DNA from: Paracoccaceae bacterium
GTDB lineage: Bacteria > Pseudomonadota > Alphaproteobacteria > Rhodobacterales > Rhodobacteraceae
Direction of reading: 5' to 3'
Assembly: GCA_007128865.1 (NCBI GenBank)
Contig: SKWP01000154.1
Location: forward strand, 1 to 6,397
Length of the DNA stretch: 6,397 nt
A program made the translations under genes and the position numbers. The notes under the pieces were generated by a model, which did no database searches, was not told where the DNA came from, and saw nothing but the letters and a program-made list of their open reading frames with translations. Shown piece by piece: positions 1-5,421 of the stretch; position 1 is the first letter of the stretch; the number at the start of each line of letters is the position of its first letter.

Positions 1-308
1 CCTCTCCCTGAAACGCGGGCCAGCAGGCGCTGCCTGTCCCAAAGATCGCATCCCGTCAGGAAACGCGATCACCCTCCCGTGGTATCCGGACCGCGGCATC
101 ATCACCGCCGCCCGAATATATATTTTGGTAACATTGTTGTTCATACGAGACAACTGTAAACGTGCGGGACAACATCAGGTTTTGCATGCAAGCCGTTTTC
201 GGCAAGCCGCACCGGCCCCGGGCTATGGCCGGGTCTGGCAAGAATATCCTGTGTGTTCCTTGTCTTGCCGGGGCATCCGCCGATGCGAATGCGGCAGCGC
301 CGGGCGAT
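1..308. other. Left-edge region without a confident gene
   Basis: No reading frame here looks like a conserved protein. The stretch around 113-165 is clearly AT-rich against its surroundings. On the minus strand an open frame runs from ATG at 102 (preceded by GTG at 105) to the window edge. Its 34 codons begin MMPRSGYHGRVIAF, and another in-frame ATG lies at 51. It could be the N-terminus of a gene continuing to the left, but no well-spaced ribosome binding site was seen and I recognise no family. The octamer GAAACGCG occurs at 10-17 and 59-66, which may be chance. The stretch 166-308 lies behind the stop of the small secreted protein gene, and I see nothing convincing in it. Confidence 0.4.
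115..143 (-). promoter_or_regulatory. Possible leftward promoter with inverted repeat
   Basis: Read on the minus strand, TGAACA (138-143, 4 of 6 matches to the sigma-70 -35) and TATATT (115-120, 5 of 6 to the -10) are 17 nt apart. Transcription would start near 108 and go left, out of the window. An inverted repeat, GTTGT (136-140) and ACAAC (150-154), overlaps the -35 side, and AACA-T-TGTT lies at 130-138. Either could be an operator. This rests on consensus matching by eye only. A chance match in an AT-rich patch is a real alternative. Confidence 0.3.
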
Positions 309-635
309 TCAGCCGCCTTCGGGCGGGTCCGGAAACACCGCCTCGCAGGGGCCATCCTCGACCATGAAATTGCTGCCCATCGCGCCGGCAAGAACAAGTC
401 GCCCGCCGGGTTCAAGCGGTTCGCGAAGGGTGAATGTGCCCGTCGTGCGCGTGAAGGGCTCGCGCCATTGCAGCACCGCTCCGGCGTCGATTTCCGCGTC
501 CTTGTCATTGACGATGATCACGTCATAACCCGAGGCGACGCAGGTCATTGCGGCATGCGCGGCCGAGCCCGCAAAGACCCCGATTCCGAAAACGACAAGG
601 GCACGGATTGCACTTGCTGAAACTGCTCCTGGCAT
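309..635 (-). CDS. Small secreted protein with two cysteines, unknown function
   Basis: A 108-residue protein predicted to be exported to the periplasm. The ATG at 635 is chosen because AAGGA lies 8 nt upstream of it and because it places a signal peptide at the N-terminus: a hydrophobic core at residues about 12-26 and a likely cleavage after Ala-His-Ala (26-28). The frame stays open upstream to 1019, but that extension looks non-coding. The mature part is about 80 residues and has two cysteines (C32 and C97), which could form a disulfide between its ends. Alternating hydrophobic residues, a G-T-F-T-L strand (66-70) and a following L-E-P-G turn (74-77) suggest a small beta-sandwich, and the C-terminus is acidic and proline-rich. 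It is divergent from the multicopper oxidase gene, sharing a 383-nt upstream region, so a linked role in periplasmic copper or redox handling is possible but is inference only. I recognise no named family. Confidence 0.68.
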   Translation of the reverse strand: MPGAVSASAIRALVVFGIGVFAGSAAHAAMTCVASGYDVIIVNDKDAEIDAGAVLQWREPFTRTTGTFTLREPLEPGGRLVLAGAMGSNFMVEDGPCEAVFPDPPEGG

Positions 636-922
636 GTTGCTTTTCCTTGCAATGCACGATGACTGGTGAACCGGCGGTCTGCACTCAATTGCCGTGGCCG
701 CAGCATGCGACGAACGGCGCCCACAATCAAGCATTGCCGGCGACCCGGAAGATACGCGCGGGCGGGGCACCTGTTTTCCGCCTTTCGGCCGCGTGTTTCC
801 CCGTGCCGGGTGCGAAACATTCGGCACCGATGATTTCGGGAAGGCCCGTCGAAAACCAATGAAGCCGGATGAGGCCGGAATGCCCCCGCCGATTGCCGCA
901 GAAAACGGGTTGGCGCGCACGG

Positions 923-945
923 CGCAACGCATTAGCAAGGTTGCG
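923..945. promoter_or_regulatory. Inverted repeat CGCAAC-N11-GTTGCG upstream of the oxidase gene
   Basis: Six-base perfect arms, CGCAAC (923-928) and GTTGCG (940-945), are separated by 11 nt. A second imperfect dyad, TTAGCAA-GG-TTGCGTAA (932-948), lies partly inside it. The pair overlaps a weak promoter-like element about 75-95 nt upstream of the proposed oxidase start, which is a fitting place for an operator. It does not match a copper-regulator consensus that I can recall. Chance dyads of this size are common in high-GC DNA. Confidence 0.25.
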
Positions 946-1002
946 TAACGAGCATCATGCGGACCTGCCGGCACATCCAGTGCGGACTCGGGCAGCGAGC
1001 CT

Positions 1003-1016
1003 GGGAGGGGAAGGGG
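1003..1016 (+). promoter_or_regulatory. Ribosome binding site that supports a TTG start for the oxidase
   Basis: The purine run GGGAGGGGAAGGGG stands just before TTG at 1019. Its GGAGG (1004-1008) leaves a 10-nt spacer to that codon. The in-frame alternatives are GTG at 980 and ATG at 869. Both would put the twin-arginine motif 16 or 53 residues into the protein, and neither has a site this strong. This decides the start of the oxidase. Confidence 0.6.
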
Positions 1017-1018
1017 CA

Positions 1019-2605
1019 TTGTTTACCAGACGAGACCTTATTGCCGGTGCCGGCGCGATGGGTGTCAGCGGGCTTGCAAGGCCCGTCAGCGCACACGGGG
1101 CCGGGCACGGCAGCGCCGGGCATGGCCGGCATGCGCTGGCCGAACGCTTCGATCAGGAAGACTTTGATCCCGCCGTGCTTGCAGCACCCGAAACCGGGCC
1201 GCTGCCGATTCCGCCGCTTCTCGATGCACGGCAGTCTGCCGGCAAGCTGCACCTGACGGCCGCCGCATCGCGCCATCGTTTCGCACCGAATTTCCCGACC
1301 TCGGCTTCCTATGGCTACAATGGCAGCTTTCTGGGCCCGACGCTGCGGCTGACGCGGGGCGAGACGGTCGAGATTGCGGTCGAAAACCGCCTGCCGGAAA
1401 TGACGACAGCCCATTGGCACGGCCTGCTGGTTCCGGCCTGGCTTGACGGCGGGCCGCACAACGCCATCGAGCCCGGCGAAACCTGGAGCCCGCAGCTGGC
1501 CATCGATCAGGCCGAATCGACGTGCTGGTATCATGCCCACCCCCATCACGCGACCGGCTGGCAGGTTTACATGGGGCTTGCCGGCATGCTCCTGATCGAG
1601 GACGGTTCGGGGGAGAGGCTGGGCCTGCCGCGGAATTACGGGGTCGACGACATTCCCCTGATCTTGCAGGACAGGATGTTCACCGTCGAGGGCGAACAGT
1701 TCTTCCGCGCCTTCCCGCGCGAACGCATTCTCGGCCTCCGCGGCGACATGCTGACCGTCAACGGCGCGATCAGCCCGCAGTGCAGCGTTCCCGCGGGCCT
1801 TGTCCGGCTCAGGCTTCTGAATGGCGCGAATGCCCGGAATTTTCACCTGTACTTCAGCGACGGGCGTTCATTCCATGTGATTGCCACGGATGGTGGCTAT
1901 ATCCGCGCCCCGGCGCCGATGACCGGACTGACCATAGCGCCCGGTGAACGCTTCGAGATCCTTGTCGATTTCTCCGATGGTGCAGAGGTCCAGCTTCGGA
2001 CCCGCGACGACAGTCTGGAAAGCCGCGAAAGGTTGGGCCGGCTGAGCACCGTCAGCCCGTCAAGCGGCAACCAGTCCAATCAGGCCGGCACGATGCTGCA
2101 TTTCCGGGTCGATCCCAGCCTGCCGGTGGCCGGAAACAGGGTGCCCGAACGGCTGGTGTCTGTCCCGCGGGCCGATGCGGACCCGGTTTTCACCCGCCGG
2201 AGCGTGTCGCTCGAAATGTGGCCCGGGCAAGGCGGCGGACTTCCGGGCGAGTCGCGCGTGACAACCGGTTCGGGGCCGGCCATGAGCATAAACGGCCGCC
2301 GGTTCGACATGGATCGCATCGATTTCGCGCCGACGCTGGGCAGTGTCGAGATCTGGGAAATACACTCTGCCCTCATGCCGCATCCGTTCCATGTGCATGG
2401 AGCGCATTTTCGCATCCTGTCGCTGGACGGCAGGCGCCCGCCGGCCCATCTGGACGGCTGGAAGGATACCGTTCTTGTCGAGGAACACGCAGAGGTGGTG
2501 ATCCGGTTCGACCAGCCGGCGACACGCGCCTATCCGTTCATGTTCCACTGCCACATCCTCGATCACGAGGATGCGGAAATGATGGCCCAGTTCATCACTG
2601 TCTGA
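1019..2605 (+). CDS. cueO: CueO-like periplasmic multicopper oxidase with Tat signal
   Basis: With the TTG start the protein has 528 residues, close to the usual CueO length. It begins with a twin-arginine signal (T-R-R-D-L-I at 3-8, a hydrophobic stretch, likely cleavage after Val-Ser-Ala at 23-25). It should be exported folded through Tat and act in the periplasm, probably oxidising Cu(I) to Cu(II) with O2 as acceptor. All four copper motifs are present: HWHG (132-135), HAH (172-174), HPFHVHG (455-461) and HCHILDHEDAEMM (510-522). By analogy the type 1 site is H455, C511, H516 and axial M521. Asp143 and Glu517 match acidic residues of the CueO proton path. The text around the motifs follows CueO closely, for example MGLAG, LTVNGAI and GWKDTV. 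Two oddities are the absence of the Met-rich insert before the third domain and a mature N-terminus that starts with His and carries four His within 13 residues. A phenol or bilirubin oxidase-type laccase role is an alternative. It converges with the SDR gene. Confidence 0.9.
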   Translation: MFTRRDLIAGAGAMGVSGLARPVSAHGAGHGSAGHGRHALAERFDQEDFDPAVLAAPETGPLPIPPLLDARQSAGKLHLTAAASRHRFAPNFPTSASYGYNGSFLGPTLRLTRGETVEIAVENRLPEMTTAHWHGLLVPAWLDGGPHNAIEPGETWSPQLAIDQAESTCWYHAHPHHATGWQVYMGLAGMLLIEDGSGERLGLPRNYGVDDIPLILQDRMFTVEGEQFFRAFPRERILGLRGDMLTVNGAISPQCSVPAGLVRLRLLNGANARNFHLYFSDGRSFHVIATDGGYIRAPAPMTGLTIAPGERFEILVDFSDGAEVQLRTRDDSLESRERLGRLSTVSPSSGNQSNQAGTMLHFRVDPSLPVAGNRVPERLVSVPRADADPVFTRRSVSLEMWPGQGGGLPGESRVTTGSGPAMSINGRRFDMDRIDFAPTLGSVEIWEIHSALMPHPFHVHGAHFRILSLDGRRPPAHLDGWKDTVLVEEHAEVVIRFDQPATRAYPFMFHCHILDHEDAEMMAQFITV

Positions 2606-2616
2606 AGCTGGATGAT

Positions 2617-2631
2617 GCCGCGCCCTGCGGC
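2617..2631. terminator. Short GC hairpin between convergent stop codons, weak terminator candidate
   Basis: GCCGC (2617-2621) and GCGGC (2627-2631) can pair around a 5-nt loop in the 28-nt gap between the oxidase and SDR stop codons. The position suits a bidirectional terminator. The stem is short and no T-run follows on either strand, so classical intrinsic termination is not well supported. Confidence 0.25.
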
Positions 2632-2633
2632 GG

Positions 2634-3416
2634 TCAGATCGCGGTCATGCCGCCGTCGAGGGTGAAGGCGGACCCTGTCGCATAGGCAGCGGCATCCGTG
2701 CACAGCCACGCCACCAGACCCCCGACCTCGGCGGGGTCGGCAAAGCGCCCTGCGGGGACACCCCGCAGCCACGCCGCACGGGCATCGGCGGGGTCGGGGG
2801 CGTCGGCGATGGCGCGTTCCAGCATCGGGGTCAGGACCGGGCCGGGATGCACCGAGACACAGCGCACCGGATCGCCGGCGCGCGCGCAGTGCACCGCCAC
2901 CGATCGGGTCAGTTGCGTAACGGCGGCCTTTGACGCGCCATAAGCGGTCAGTTCCGGGCTGGCGCGGTCTGCGTAGCACGAGGCGATGTTGACGATGACC
3001 CCGCCGCCCGCCGCGCGCATCGCCGGGATCGCCGCCCGGCAGCCCAGGAAGGTGCCGCCTGCGTTCACCGTCATGACCAGTTGCCAGTGTTTCCACGAAT
3101 GGCTTTCCGGGGTGCCCGGACGGCCGGTACCGGCGTTGTTGACCAGAATTCGCAACGGTCCGAGCGCGGCCTGCGCCGTTTCCAGCACTTCGGCCCATGC
3201 GGTTTCCGAGGTCACGTCATGGCCGAGTCCGAGGCTCGCGCCGGGGATCGCCTCCGCGGCAAGGCGGGCTCCGTCGGCGTCGATATCGGTCAGGGCCACG
3301 CGCGCGCCGGCCGATGCCAGCGCCTGGGCAATGGCGTGGCCGATACCCCGGGCGGCGCCGGTAATCAGGGCGGTACGGCCGTCAAGCGGGCCGGCGGTTG
3401 AAGATGACTGGGGCAT
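2634..3416 (-). CDS. Classical short-chain dehydrogenase/reductase, NAD-type
   Basis: A 260-residue classical SDR, a usual length for the family, expected in the cytoplasm and oxidising or reducing a hydroxy/keto group. The Rossmann glycine motif TGAARGIG is at 19-26. Asp44 at the end of the second beta strand favours NAD(H) over NADP(H). Asp67-Val68 contact the adenine, and NNAG is at 93-96. The catalytic tetrad is complete: N118, S146, Y159 and K163 (YGASK). P191-G192 follow, and the C-terminus ends in the usual DGG-containing strand. The ATG at 3416 is chosen because GAGG lies 7 nt upstream; a GTG at 3443 is in frame but has no ribosome binding site. The gene is divergent from the enoyl thioester reductase (89 nt) and lies near an enoyl-CoA hydratase, so a 3-hydroxyacyl-CoA dehydrogenase or FabG-like role is reasonable. 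SDR substrates cannot be read from sequence, and a hydroxysteroid or alcohol substrate is equally possible. Confidence 0.9.
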   Translation of the reverse strand: MPQSSSTAGPLDGRTALITGAARGIGHAIAQALASAGARVALTDIDADGARLAAEAIPGASLGLGHDVTSETAWAEVLETAQAALGPLRILVNNAGTGRPGTPESHSWKHWQLVMTVNAGGTFLGCRAAIPAMRAAGGGVIVNIASCYADRASPELTAYGASKAAVTQLTRSVAVHCARAGDPVRCVSVHPGPVLTPMLERAIADAPDPADARAAWLRGVPAGRFADPAEVGGLVAWLCTDAAAYATGSAFTLDGGMTAI

Positions 3417-3444
3417 GGCGGGTCCTCGGTCAGGGGTGGGCACG

Positions 3445-3473
3445 TTTACGGGGCGGGAGTGTTCTGCTAGATG
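3445..3473 (+). promoter_or_regulatory. Possible sigma-70 promoter for the enoyl thioester reductase gene
   Basis: TTTACG (3445-3450, 4 of 6 to the -35) and TAGATG (3468-3473, 3 of 6 to the -10) are 17 nt apart. TGC just before the -10 gives an extended -10 form. A start near 3480 would leave a leader of about 26 nt before the ATG at 3506. I found no comparable pair for the divergent SDR gene in the same 89-nt gap. This is a match by eye, not proof. Confidence 0.35.
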
Positions 3474-3505
3474 GCGCCCGCGAAGGGCAGGGGGAAGGTG
3501 GCGCG

Positions 3506-4513
3506 ATGCAATGTGTGCGTGTCGAGTCGTTCGGGCCGCCGGTGCAGGCGGCTCGGCTGGTGGAGATGGCGGACCCGCCCCCTCCCGGTCCGCGCGAGGT
3601 TCTGGTGGAGTTGGTCGCCGCCCCTGTCAATCCGGCTGATCTGCTGATGATCGAGGGGCGCTATGACCGACCGCCGCCGCTGCCGGTGATACCGGGCAGC
3701 GAAGGCGTGGCCCGTGTGCTTGAAGTGGGCGCCGAGGTGCGGGGCCTTGCCCGGGGCGATCTGGTGGTGCCGCTGGCCGGGGGCGGGATGTGGCAGGCGC
3801 GGCACCTGTTCCGTTCGGGTGCGCTGCTGCGGTTGCCGGCCGGGATCGACCCGCTGCAGGCTTCCATGCTGATGGCCAACCCGGCAACGGCGCAGCTGTT
3901 GCTGGACTGGGTGGTGCCGCGGCCGCAGCCCGGATCCTGGGTGGTGCAGAACGCCGCCAATTCGGCCGTGGGCCGGATGGTCGAGGCGCTGGCTGCGCTG
4001 CGCGATTTGCGTGTGCTCAATGTTGTCCGGTCCGAAGCTGCGGCGGTTGCGCTGGGGCAGGGGGGCGGCCCGGTGATCGTGGCAGGGGCAGGGGCAGGGG
4101 CAGGCGCAGGAGAGCTGGCCGGGCAGCTGCTGGAGGCAACCGGCGGCGTGCGGCCGGCCCTGGCGCTGGATGCGGTGGGCGGCGAAGCCACCGGCGCGCT
4201 GGCGTCGGCGCTGGCAGAGGGCGGCACTGTGGTGACCTATGGCGTCCTGTCGGGGGCACCGGCGCGGATCGACCTGCATGATCTGGTGTTCCGCGACATC
4301 CGCTTGCGCGGCTTCTGGCTGGCGCAGTTCTTTCGCAGTGCCGACCGCACGGCGATTGCGGCACTGTATGACGAGCTTGCCGGCCACATGGCCGCCGGCC
4401 GCATCGCTACGCATATCGAGGCGGTCTATCCGGTGTCGAAGCTGGCCGCGGCGCTCGAGCATGCCGGCCGCGGCGGTCGCGGTGGCAAGGTGCTGCTGGA
4501 CTGGAGCGGCTGA
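3506..4513 (+). CDS. MECR/ETR-like 2-enoyl thioester reductase (zinc-free MDR superfamily)
   Basis: A 335-residue medium-chain dehydrogenase/reductase without the zinc ligands of alcohol dehydrogenases. It resembles mitochondrial 2-enoyl thioester reductase (MECR/Etr1), which reduces trans-2-enoyl-CoA or -ACP with NADPH. Matching features are NPAD (42-45), then Y53 in the place of the catalytic tyrosine, GSEGVA (64-69), QNAANSAVG (148-156) for cofactor binding, NVVR with R175 (172-175) positioned for the NADPH phosphate, GGTVVTYG (239-246) and LRGFWL (267-272). The ATG at 3506 has GGAAGG with a 7-nt spacer; the longer open frame from 3398 would overlap the SDR start and adds no recognisable sequence. 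A pure Ala-Gly run at 193-202, encoded by a short tandem repeat, stands where the family has a variable segment after the first Rossmann strands. The gene converges with the enoyl-CoA hydratase 14 nt away. A quinone oxidoreductase is the main alternative. A role in acyl-CoA metabolism is supported by its neighbours. Confidence 0.88.
   Translation: MQCVRVESFGPPVQAARLVEMADPPPPGPREVLVELVAAPVNPADLLMIEGRYDRPPPLPVIPGSEGVARVLEVGAEVRGLARGDLVVPLAGGGMWQARHLFRSGALLRLPAGIDPLQASMLMANPATAQLLLDWVVPRPQPGSWVVQNAANSAVGRMVEALAALRDLRVLNVVRSEAAAVALGQGGGPVIVAGAGAGAGAGELAGQLLEATGGVRPALALDAVGGEATGALASALAEGGTVVTYGVLSGAPARIDLHDLVFRDIRLRGFWLAQFFRSADRTAIAALYDELAGHMAAGRIATHIEAVYPVSKLAAALEHAGRGGRGGKVLLDWSG
4082..4111 (+). 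repeat. Five-copy in-frame hexanucleotide repeat GCAGGN
   Basis: Three perfect GCAGGG units are followed by GCAGGC and GCAGGA, coding for (Ala-Gly)5 at residues 193-202 of the enoyl thioester reductase. Slippage by one unit would add or remove Ala-Gly without breaking the frame, so length variation would be tolerated in a loop. Near-identity of the first units at DNA level suggests recent expansion rather than only protein-level selection. Confidence 0.8.
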
Positions 4514-4527
4514 AGCGGCCGGCGCCC

Positions 4528-5316
4528 TTACCGCCCTGTCCATGGTGCCGGCGGACGTTTTTCGACAAAGGCGCGAATCGCTTCCTGGTGGTCGGCGCTG
4601 GCCGAGGCAAGGGTCTGGTAATCCGCCTCGATGTCGGCCTGCGTTTCCAGCGTCGAGGCTTCGGCGGCGCACATCAGCCGCTTGGCATAAGCCAGCCCCA
4701 GGGGTGGTTTCGCAGCCAGCCGATCCGCCAGCGCGCAGGCGGTGGCCAGTTCTGCGCCGTCGGGAACGGCCTGCCAGATCAGACCCCACTCGGCCGCCTG
4801 CACGGCCGGCAGGGGATCGCCGGTCAGTACCAGGGCGCGGGCGCGGGCGGCACCGATACTGCGGGTCAGGAAATGCGATGAGCCGGCGTCGGGAACGATG
4901 CCGATGTTGGTGAAGGCCTGTACAAAGCGCGCCCCCTCTGCCGCAACAACGATGTCACAGGCAAGCGCCAGCGAGGCGCCCGCACCCGCTGCCACCCCGT
5001 TGACCGCGGCCACCACCGGCAGCGGATGCTTGCGGATCAGCTGCACCAGAGGGTTGTAGCTGTCGCGAAGCAGCCTGTCGACGCCGGGTTCGCCGCCCGC
5101 CACCGCATTCCTCAGGTCATGGCCCGAACAGAATCCCCGCCCGGCCCCGGTCAGCACTATGGCGCCGGCCTGCGGGTCGCGGATCAGATCCGACAGCCGC
5201 ACGCGCAGCGCCTCGGCCAGCGCCGGCGTGAGCGCGTTGAGCCGCGCGGGGCGGTTCAGCGTCAGCACCACCACCCGCCCCTGCCTTTCGAACAGCACAT
5301 CCTCGGTGCCTGCCAT
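4528..5316 (-). CDS. PaaG-like enoyl-CoA hydratase/isomerase (crotonase family)
   Basis: A 262-residue cytoplasmic crotonase-fold enzyme of normal family length. The first oxyanion-hole segment is GFCSGHDL (61-68), the second NGVAAGAGASLAL (106-118). Residues around YNPLVQLIRK (87-96), FVQAFTNIGIVPDAG (131-145) and AEWGLIWQAV (175-184) follow E. coli PaaG, the ring-1,2-epoxyphenylacetyl-CoA isomerase; Asp143 aligns with its catalytic Asp136. The position where hydratases such as crotonase carry a second glutamate is not obviously filled, which favours isomerase or PaaG-type chemistry, though this is from memory of the alignment. The ATG at 5316 has GGAGG with a 7-nt spacer. The gene is divergent from the TRAP binding-protein gene across 105 nt that carries an inverted repeat. 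No other paa gene is seen, so phenylacetate catabolism is not established; the substrate may be another enoyl-CoA made from the imported acid. Confidence 0.9.
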   Translation of the reverse strand: MAGTEDVLFERQGRVVVLTLNRPARLNALTPALAEALRVRLSDLIRDPQAGAIVLTGAGRGFCSGHDLRNAVAGGEPGVDRLLRDSYNPLVQLIRKHPLPVVAAVNGVAAGAGASLALACDIVVAAEGARFVQAFTNIGIVPDAGSSHFLTRSIGAARARALVLTGDPLPAVQAAEWGLIWQAVPDGAELATACALADRLAAKPPLGLAYAKRLMCAAEASTLETQADIEADYQTLASASADHQEAIRAFVEKRPPAPWTGR

Positions 5317-5349
5317 TGGCGAACCTCCCCCTCGCTTGCAGGAATGTAT

Positions 5350-5361
5350 TACAATCTTGTA
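5350..5361. promoter_or_regulatory. Inverted repeat TACAA-TC-TTGTA, candidate operator
   Basis: A perfect dyad with 5-bp arms (5350-5354 and 5357-5361) lies in the AT-rich centre of the 105-nt gap between the divergent hydratase and TRAP genes. Overlapping smaller dyads are TGTA-T-TACA (5345-5353) and TGT-AG-ACA (5359-5365). The TTGT...ACA pattern recalls FadR-type GntR operators, a family that often controls organic-acid uptake and catabolism genes. The regulator is not in the window. Binding here could control both genes at once. Confidence 0.45.
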
Positions 5362-5388
5362 GACAGATGTCCTTTCCGTTGCTAGCCT
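5360..5388 (+). promoter_or_regulatory. Possible sigma-70 promoter for the TRAP binding-protein gene
   Basis: TAGACA (5360-5365, 5 of 6 to the -35) and TAGCCT (5383-5388, 3 of 6 to the -10) are 17 nt apart. A start near 5395 gives a leader of about 27 nt. The -35 overlaps the right arm of the dyad at 5350-5361, so a repressor there would block it. Confidence 0.35.
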
Positions 5389-5421
5389 CTTTGCACTCGA
5401 AGTCCTTGGGAGGAGACATCG

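Larger units (their letters stand above)
636..1018. other. 383-nt divergent intergenic region upstream of the oxidase
   Basis: This gap separates the divergent small secreted protein and multicopper oxidase genes and should hold both promoters. On the plus strand TTGGCG (910-915) and TTAGCA (932-937), 16 nt apart, are a weak sigma-70-like pair for the oxidase. On the minus strand a TTGAGT near 690 is a weak -35 candidate for the small protein. I looked for a CueR-type dyad and found none that was convincing. In Rhodobacter capsulatus the oxidase gene cutO follows cutF, a small gene with a Cys-rich motif that controls it. No short frame here shows a C-x3-C-x2-C motif. The region is long enough for a leader or an undetected small RNA, but I see no clear structure. 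Confidence 0.45.

Noticed and set aside
56..508. 150-codon minus-strand frame overlapping the small secreted protein gene
   Set aside because: It overlaps the better-supported gene in another frame and shows no ribosome binding site, signal or domain.
694..948. 84-codon plus-strand frame before the oxidase, considered as a CutF-like regulator
   Set aside because: Its three scattered Cys do not form the C-x3-C-x2-C motif, it has no clear start signal, and its composition looks random.
869..1018. Upstream ATG start for the oxidase, adding 50 residues
   Set aside because: It would bury the twin-arginine signal 53 residues into the protein and has only a weak ribosome binding site. The TTG at 1019 fits both signal and spacing.
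957..1256. Frame starting MRTCRHIQCG, considered as a metal-sensing leader peptide
   Set aside because: It runs deep into the oxidase gene in another frame, and its Cys/His content ends early. Evidence for translation is a weak site only.
932..1846. 304-codon open frame on the minus strand inside the oxidase gene
   Set aside because: It is antisense to the copper-motif-bearing oxidase frame, has shadow-like composition and no recognisable domain.
4514..4527. GC-rich bases between the convergent reductase and hydratase genes, considered as a terminator
   Set aside because: Only a short GGCGCC-type self-complement is present, with no usable stem-loop and no T-run.
3467..4789. 440-codon open frame on the minus strand
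   Set aside because: It lies antisense to the enoyl thioester reductase, whose family motifs are unmistakable, and crosses into the hydratase gene. Its product is rich in Arg, His and Gln, typical of a high-GC antisense shadow.
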